Under the pieces are notes generated by a model. That model made no database searches and had not been told where the DNA came from. It saw nothing but the letters and a program-made list of their open reading frames with translations. 64,000 nucleotides of DNA from Pseudomonas sp. JQ170C (GTDB lineage Bacteria; Pseudomonadota; Gammaproteobacteria; Pseudomonadales; Pseudomonadaceae), in assembly GCF_035581345.1 (NCBI RefSeq), contig NZ_CP141608.1:4990501-5054500 (forward strand), given 5' to 3'. Position numbers and translations under genes: made by a program. Shown here piece by piece: positions 59,519 to 64,000 of this stretch; the first letter of the stretch is position 1; the number at the start of each line of letters is the position of its first letter.

Positions 59519-60913
59519 TTACAGGTGGGATTCGGCGTATTCGGCCAGGATCGAACGCGGCACACCCTGCAAGGTGATGTGCACGCCGTTGGGGAAGTCC
59601 TTGAAGCGCTCGGTCAGGTAGGTCAGACCGGAGCTGGTGGCGGACAGGTAAGGGGTGTCGATCTGCGCCAGGTTGCCCAGGCAGATCACCTTGGAACCGG
59701 CACCTGCACGGGTGATGATGGTTTTCATCTGGTGCGGGGTCAGGTTCTGGCATTCATCGATCAGGATCAGGCTCTGCTGGAAGCTGCGACCGCGAATGTA
59801 GTTCAGGGATTTGAACTGCAACGGTACCCGTTCAAGGATGTAGTCGACGCTGCCGTGGGTGTTCTCGTCGTCCATGTGCAAGGCTTCGAGGTTGTCGGTG
59901 ATTGCCCCCAGCCAAGGCTCCATTTTTTCCGCCTCGGTGCCTGGCAGAAAGCCGATTTCCTGGTCCAGCCCCTGCACGCTGCGGGTCGCGATGATACGAC
60001 GATAGCGCTTGCTGACCATGGTCTGCTCGATCGCAGCGGCCAGGGCCAGGATGGTCTTGCCGGAACCGGCGGCGCCGGTCAGGTTGACCAGGTGGATGTC
60101 CGGGTCGAGCAACGCGAACAGCGCCAGGCTCTGGTGGATATCCCGCGGTTTCAGGCCCCAGGCCTCCTGGTGCAGCAATGGCTCCTGGTGCAGGTCGAGC
60201 AGCACCAGCTCGCCATCCTTGATGCCCTTGATCCAGCCAACGAAGCCCTGTTCGTCAATGATGAACTCGTTGATATGCACAGCCGGCAGGTTGTCGATCA
60301 TCTGCACCCGATGCCAGGTGCGGCCACGGTCCTGACGGGTTTCGACCTTGCTCACCCGGTCCCAGAAAGAGCCGGTCACGCTGTGATACCCCTTGGACAG
60401 CAAGGAAACGTCGTCAACCAATTGGTCGGTACTGTAGTCCTCGGCCGCGATCCCACAGGCGCGGGCCTTCAGGCGCATGTTGATGTCTTTGGTCACCAGC
60501 ACCACGTCGCGGTCCGTGCGCCGACTGCGCAGCTCCAGCAACTGGTTAATGATGATGTTGTCGTTGAGGTTTTCCGGCAGCAGGCGGTTGGGCTCGTTGC
60601 GCGGACTCATCAGAATCGACAGGAAACCCTTGGGCCCACTCTTGCCACGCTGGATCGGTACACCCTGCTCGACATCGGCAGGCGAGGCATCGCCCAGGGT
60701 CTGGTCGATCAGGCGGATGGCCTGGCGACATTCGGCGGCGATGGTGTGTTTACCGGTCTTGAGTTTGTCGAGCTCCTCCAGCACCGTCATCGGTATGGCG
60801 ACGTGGTGCTCCTCGAAGTTGAGCAATGCGTTGGGATCGTGGATCAGTACATTGGTATCGAGCACATAAAGGATTGGCTGGTTGGAGGAATTGGTGCGTC
60901 CTTGATCATCCAT
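59519..60913 (-). CDS. PhoH-like protein with N-terminal PIN domain (PhoH2 type)
   Basis: A 464-residue fusion. The N-terminal PIN nuclease domain (about residues 13-150) has YVLDTNVLIHDPNALLNFEE and the acidic VLVTKDINMRLKA. The C-terminal PhoH ATPase domain (about 255-460) has Walker A LTGAAGSGKTILALAAAIE and Walker B LILIDECQNLTPHQMKTII. Such proteins act as sequence-specific RNA helicase and RNase in mycobacteria. Here it stands alone, with no antitoxin partner seen. Confidence 0.93.
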   Translation of the reverse strand: MDDQGRTNSSNQPILYVLDTNVLIHDPNALLNFEEHHVAIPMTVLEELDKLKTGKHTIAAECRQAIRLIDQTLGDASPADVEQGVPIQRGKSGPKGFLSILMSPRNEPNRLLPENLNDNIIINQLLELRSRRTDRDVVLVTKDINMRLKARACGIAAEDYSTDQLVDDVSLLSKGYHSVTGSFWDRVSKVETRQDRGRTWHRVQMIDNLPAVHINEFIIDEQGFVGWIKGIKDGELVLLDLHQEPLLHQEAWGLKPRDIHQSLALFALLDPDIHLVNLTGAAGSGKTILALAAAIEQTMVSKRYRRIIATRSVQGLDQEIGFLPGTEAEKMEPWLGAITDNLEALHMDDENTHGSVDYILERVPLQFKSLNYIRGRSFQQSLILIDECQNLTPHQMKTIITRAGAGSKVICLGNLAQIDTPYLSATSSGLTYLTERFKDFPNGVHITLQGVPRSILAEYAESHL

Positions 60914-61255
60914 ACTCGGTCACCTTTGTGGGGGCCAGACGACGCAATACCCATGTGGTGCTGCGCCGTGAAGTGGCCGCCGTTACCTCCCACTGCCGCG
61001 TCGTTACGGCGGGGAAGCTGCCCTCACACTACTGGTGCCCAATGACGCCACCTGTGATGCAGGGTTCGGCGGTCTGACTCCTTGATACCGCAAAACCCAT
61101 GACCGTAAAAAGCATTTTTATACTTTTTTGAAGTTTATTTTTCGTGATGACACTTAGCCCTTGGCGCACGGTCAAAGCACCGCTAAAGTCATAAATCCAG
61201 TCCAGTGAAATGCATGTGGCATTTTATCGCTGGCCTTGTCGCTTCCCGCCTGTTG
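60914..61255. other. Intergenic region upstream of the phoH-like gene
   Basis: 342 bases without a supported gene. The part near 61080-61200 is AT-rich and probably holds the phoH-like promoter; TTGACC on the minus strand near 61170 could be a -35. I see no repeat or RNA gene. Confidence 0.45.
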
Positions 61256-62380
61256 TCATCTTTTCCCGGCAAAATGCCGACAATCTTCCCACCCTATCCC
61301 GCTCTGCGATGTCTGTTTGAGCAGCCAGGCCACGGCCTCCTGCGCCTTGGGCTGGGCGTCATGAAACTGAATCACGCCATGACGCCACAGCAGCATCAGC
61401 GTCAGTACCCGTTGCGCCGACTGCTCGGCACTGAGCGCGCCCTGGTCCTGGGCATCGATGTTCCACAGCAGCACCTGTAACCCTTGCCCCTGGAAAAAAC
61501 CCTGGCTGTCGGCGCGACGCTGGCCATAGGGCGGCCTGAACAGTGGCACGTACTGATCGGGCAGATCCGCCTGAACCCGCGCCTGGCTGCGCATCACCGA
61601 GTCCTGCCAGTCCTGCCACTGCCCGTGCGAACGGTACTGCCAGCCCTGGATGCCGACACATTGCCCCTTGTACAGCGCACGCAGGTCCGCGAGCGACGTC
61701 TTGTCGCGGCGGGTCTGCAGGCTGTTGCCCAGCACAAAGAAGGTGGCACCCAGCTTTTGCCGGCGCAGGTAATCCGCCAACGCATCGGTACTCGCGCCGG
61801 GGCCGGCATCGAAGGTCAGCATGAACAGCCGATCATTGAGCTCATCGCCATCGCGCTCCAGCTCCGAAAAGCGCTCCACTTCACTGGCGGTCTGTGGAAA
61901 AAGCGCAGCCTTGCGCAGCAGCTCGTTCAGGTAGCGCACATGGAACACCCGGCTGGGAGCAGCCCAGCCGGCATAGAACGAATCCGCGCCCACCTCGAAC
62001 GCCGCCGCTTGCCGGCGCAGCTCAGCCACACCGTCGATGACATAACAGAACGAGGCATCCTGCTCGCAGCTTTGCTGGGCCCGGTCATAGTTGCGCCACA
62101 GCCGCTGCCACAAGCGCTGGCGCACCTGGTTGATCGACGCCAGGTTGACCTGCCTGAGCCCCAGCTGCGCCGCCAGGGCCGGTTCATCCAGTGCTTCACT
62201 GGCCTGCAGGGCCTGGGAAAAGCCGAGAATCTCGGCCCGCGAGGCGACATCGAACAGGGTCGGGCTGTCGAGTGGCTCCGGCCAGTGGCTACGGTCGAAG
62301 GTTGCCAGCGGCAACGGCGCGGCCTGAATGCCGGCACTCAACAGTCCGCTCAGTAACAGCAGGGCAATGCGCACGATCAA
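61256..62380 (-). CDS. Polysaccharide deacetylase (NodB)-fold protein with degenerate metal site
   Basis: A 374-residue exported protein: signal peptide (MIVRIALLLLSGLLSAGIQA), a helical N-terminal part (30-180) with C105 and C112, and a NodB-like domain (about 184-365). Motif 1 reads TFDAGPG (D191, but A192 instead of the metal-binding Asp). Motif 2 reads GWQYRSH with Q248 replacing the first metal histidine; H252 remains. RPPYG (282-286), LLWNIDAQD and the late QFHD (H340) are kept. It may lack deacetylase activity or use another metal set. Substrate unknown. Confidence 0.85.
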   Translation of the reverse strand: MIVRIALLLLSGLLSAGIQAAPLPLATFDRSHWPEPLDSPTLFDVASRAEILGFSQALQASEALDEPALAAQLGLRQVNLASINQVRQRLWQRLWRNYDRAQQSCEQDASFCYVIDGVAELRRQAAAFEVGADSFYAGWAAPSRVFHVRYLNELLRKAALFPQTASEVERFSELERDGDELNDRLFMLTFDAGPGASTDALADYLRRQKLGATFFVLGNSLQTRRDKTSLADLRALYKGQCVGIQGWQYRSHGQWQDWQDSVMRSQARVQADLPDQYVPLFRPPYGQRRADSQGFFQGQGLQVLLWNIDAQDQGALSAEQSAQRVLTLMLLWRHGVIQFHDAQPKAQEAVAWLLKQTSQSGIGWEDCRHFAGKR

Positions 62381-62508
62381 GGTCTCCGGTTTCCTCGCCG
62401 CGCACTATAGCGTCAAGCGTCGGGATGGTCTGTGGCTATTGACGCCATAGCTGGAGATCACGGCCCCCGCCCCGTAGAATCGTCCCCACGATTCAAGGAG
62501 CCCGACCG

Positions 62509-63288
62509 ATGCTGACGGTGATATCCCCCGCCAAGACCCTCGACTACGACACCCCGCCGGTAACCCAGCGCTACACCCAGCCGCAGTACCTGGACGATTC
62601 CCAGGAACTGATCGTGCAGTTGCGCGAGCTGTCGCCGGCGCAGATCAGCGAACTGATGCACCTTTCCGACAAGCTCGCCGGCCTCAACGCCGCCCGCTTC
62701 GGCAGCTGGACTCCGGCCTTCACCCCGGAGAACGCCAAGCAGGCGCTGCTGGCGTTCAAGGGCGATGTGTACACCGGGCTCGACGCCCAGAGCCTGAGCG
62801 AGGACGACTTCAGCTACGCCCAGGAACACCTGCGCATGCTCTCGGGCCTCTACGGCCTGCTGCGCCCGCTGGACCTGATGCAACCTTATCGCCTGGAAAT
62901 GGGCACCAAGCTGGCCAACGCCCGTGGCAAGGACCTGTACGCCTTCTGGGGCACACGCATCAGCGAGTGGTTGAACCAGGCCCTGGCCGACCAGGGTGAC
63001 GACCTGCTACTCAACCTGGCCAGCAACGAGTACTTCAGCGCGGTCAAGCGCAGCGCCCTCAAGGCGCGGATCATCAACACCGAGTTCCGCGACTTCAAGA
63101 ACGGCCAGTACAAGATCATCAGCTTCTACGCCAAGAAAGCCCGCGGCATGATGAGCCGCTTCGTGATCCAGGAGCGCATCAACGATCCCGAGCAGCTCAA
63201 GCAGTTCGACGTGCAGGGCTACTACTACAGCGCCGAACAGTCGAAGCCGGACAACCTGGTGTTCCTGCGCGACCACCCCGAGGCCTGA
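62509..63288 (+). CDS. yaaA: Peroxide stress protein YaaA (DUF328)
   Basis: YaaA lowers free intracellular iron under peroxide stress in E. coli and has a DNA-binding fold. The 259-residue product begins [20 protein letters not shown], with the family [18 protein letters not shown] and [12 protein letters not shown] motifs. It is divergent from the deacetylase-fold gene. OxyR control is known in E. coli; no site is obvious here. Confidence 0.95.
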   Translation: MLTVISPAKTLDYDTPPVTQRYTQPQYLDDSQELIVQLRELSPAQISELMHLSDKLAGLNAARFGSWTPAFTPENAKQALLAFKGDVYTGLDAQSLSEDDFSYAQEHLRMLSGLYGLLRPLDLMQPYRLEMGTKLANARGKDLYAFWGTRISEWLNQALADQGDDLLLNLASNEYFSAVKRSALKARIINTEFRDFKNGQYKIISFYAKKARGMMSRFVIQERINDPEQLKQFDVQGYYYSAEQSKPDNLVFLRDHPEA

Positions 63289-63300
63289 CTCCAGTCCTCG

Positions 63301-63346
63301 TCGCGGCAAGCCCGCTCCTGCCGCAGGAGCGGGCTTGCACCGCGAT
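63301..63346. repeat. REP element pair (inverted, slightly diverged)
   Basis: Facing units TCGCGGCAAGCCCGCTCCTG and its near complement GCGGGCTTGCACCGCGA. The second arm has one inserted base pair compared with the others. Directly after yaaA. Confidence 0.88.
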
Positions 63347-63350
63347 ATCA

Positions 63351-64000
63351 CGCCACAAATCTGACGTCAAATTCCAGGCTCCCCGCATTTATTGCAAAAC
63401 GCCATAAGACCGTTCGTAGTTTTTTGACGAATTTTGAAAAAATATTTCCGGTACTGGCATAAAAGCATCCCTCTTCGCGTTCGCCCTTTATATACGGGGA
63501 CGAAACTCCCGCGTGCCATCATATTGAACCTGCTGGCACTTTAATAAATATTAAAAAATCCTTCACGGTCATTGAACCGCCCTCGGAACTTATACCCTCG
63601 GCCATCGCTCATACCACCGGTAACGATTCTCGAGCCGTGTGTGAGAGATGACCTACAGCACAATTGGATCGCCACTACGGGTGTGCAATCCAATAACTTC
63701 GAGTTGAATCTCAACGACTGACTTTCAGTTGAAGCCAGGAGATACGCGCCCCAAACAAGCGTCCTAGTGGTTGATTTCAAAAGGTTTAATCCAATTGAAA
63801 GAGCAAGCACTGCAGTGTCGGATAACCGAACTGCAATAAAGACGGCTGCATTCAAGGGCACGTCCATAATTATTGGCCATTGGCTGCCAACTTTGAGTGC
63901 ACATAACTTTGCACTCCACATTTATATGCCTGCGCACGGTGAAGTGAGCTTTTAATGGCACAACTCCGTTCGCCTGAAAACTGCTGGTTAATCAACCCGG
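63351..64000. other. AT-rich tail of the window without a secure gene
   Basis: 650 bases with much lower GC than the rest. Open stretches exist on both strands (63541-63921 minus, 126 codons; 63767-63955 plus, 62 codons) but codon use is unlike the neighbours and I recognise neither product. An ATG at 63955 (MAQLRSPENCWLINP...) overlaps the stop of the plus frame and could begin a gene continuing past the edge; support is weak. It looks like the border of an accessory region. Confidence 0.5.

Noticed and set aside
63541..63921. A 126-codon minus-strand frame in the AT-rich tail
   Set aside because: Codon use unlike Pseudomonas, no recognisable domain, overlaps another frame on the opposite strand, and no clear ribosome site.

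Overview
The window is a chromosomal segment of a fluorescent Pseudomonas, most likely of the P. putida/P. entomophila group. The evidence is the order mraZ-to-lpxC followed by dciA and secA, rnpB between mraZ and rsmI, an AapJQMP transporter, AlgW, a P. putida-type mdeRAB methionine-degradation locus, a dauBAR D-arginine locus, high GC coding DNA, and repeated copies of the GAGCGGGCTTGCCCCGCGA palindromic (REP) element between genes. Almost everything is core metabolism or cell biology; accessory DNA is confined to small patches.

Layout. 1-1600: secA (5' part, minus) and dciA (plus), divergent. 1655-19435: the complete division and cell wall (dcw) cluster on the minus strand, transcribed mraZ-rsmH-ftsL-ftsI-murE-murF-mraY-murD-ftsW-murG-murC-ddlB-ftsQ-ftsA-ftsZ-lpxC, mostly with overlapping or nearly touching genes. 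Its promoter (about 19510-19539) is followed by three 10-bp-spaced MraZ boxes. 19744-20104: RNase P RNA. 20172-25021: rsmI, and the divergent envelope cluster lpoA-yraN-gmhA/diaA-dolP plus a small lipoprotein. 25072-29934: sspB-sspA, the cytochrome bc1 operon petABC, rpsI and rplM. 30186-36207: an aldo-keto reductase, a GlxA/AraC regulator, zapE, trpS, an alpha/beta hydrolase and zapG. 36315-40855: mdeB-mdeA and divergent mdeR for methionine breakdown to methanethiol and 2-oxobutyrate, with a dedicated 2-oxoacid dehydrogenase E1.

40856-41815 is an AT-richer island with a 48-residue lipoprotein and a convergent single-domain mannose-lectin (bacteriocin-like) gene whose stop codons overlap. 41930-45244 is the sulfate activation operon cysD-cysNC, split by a small four-helix-bundle (S23/Avd-like) gene bracketed by inverted repeats. 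45381-47534: NIF3-family gene and divergent algW. 47640-51796: aapJQMP amino-acid ABC transporter with a sigma-54 type promoter. 52132-54332: carboxylesterase and DEAD-box helicase. 54477-58072: dauB-dauA-dauR and a convergent solute-binding protein gene; dauB and the binding-protein gene share a near-identical palindromic site, which suggests one DauR regulon. 58255-59421: moaCDE. 59519-63288: phoH-like gene, a polysaccharide-deacetylase-fold protein with damaged metal motifs, and yaaA. 63351-64000 is AT-rich with no gene I can support.

The most interesting signals are the shared putative DauR operator, the repeat-flanked S23-type insertion in the cys operon, the lectin/lipoprotein pair, the degenerate NodB-fold protein, and a leucine in place of an active-site histidine in DauA. 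I found no CRISPR array, tRNA, rRNA operon, prophage or insertion sequence.
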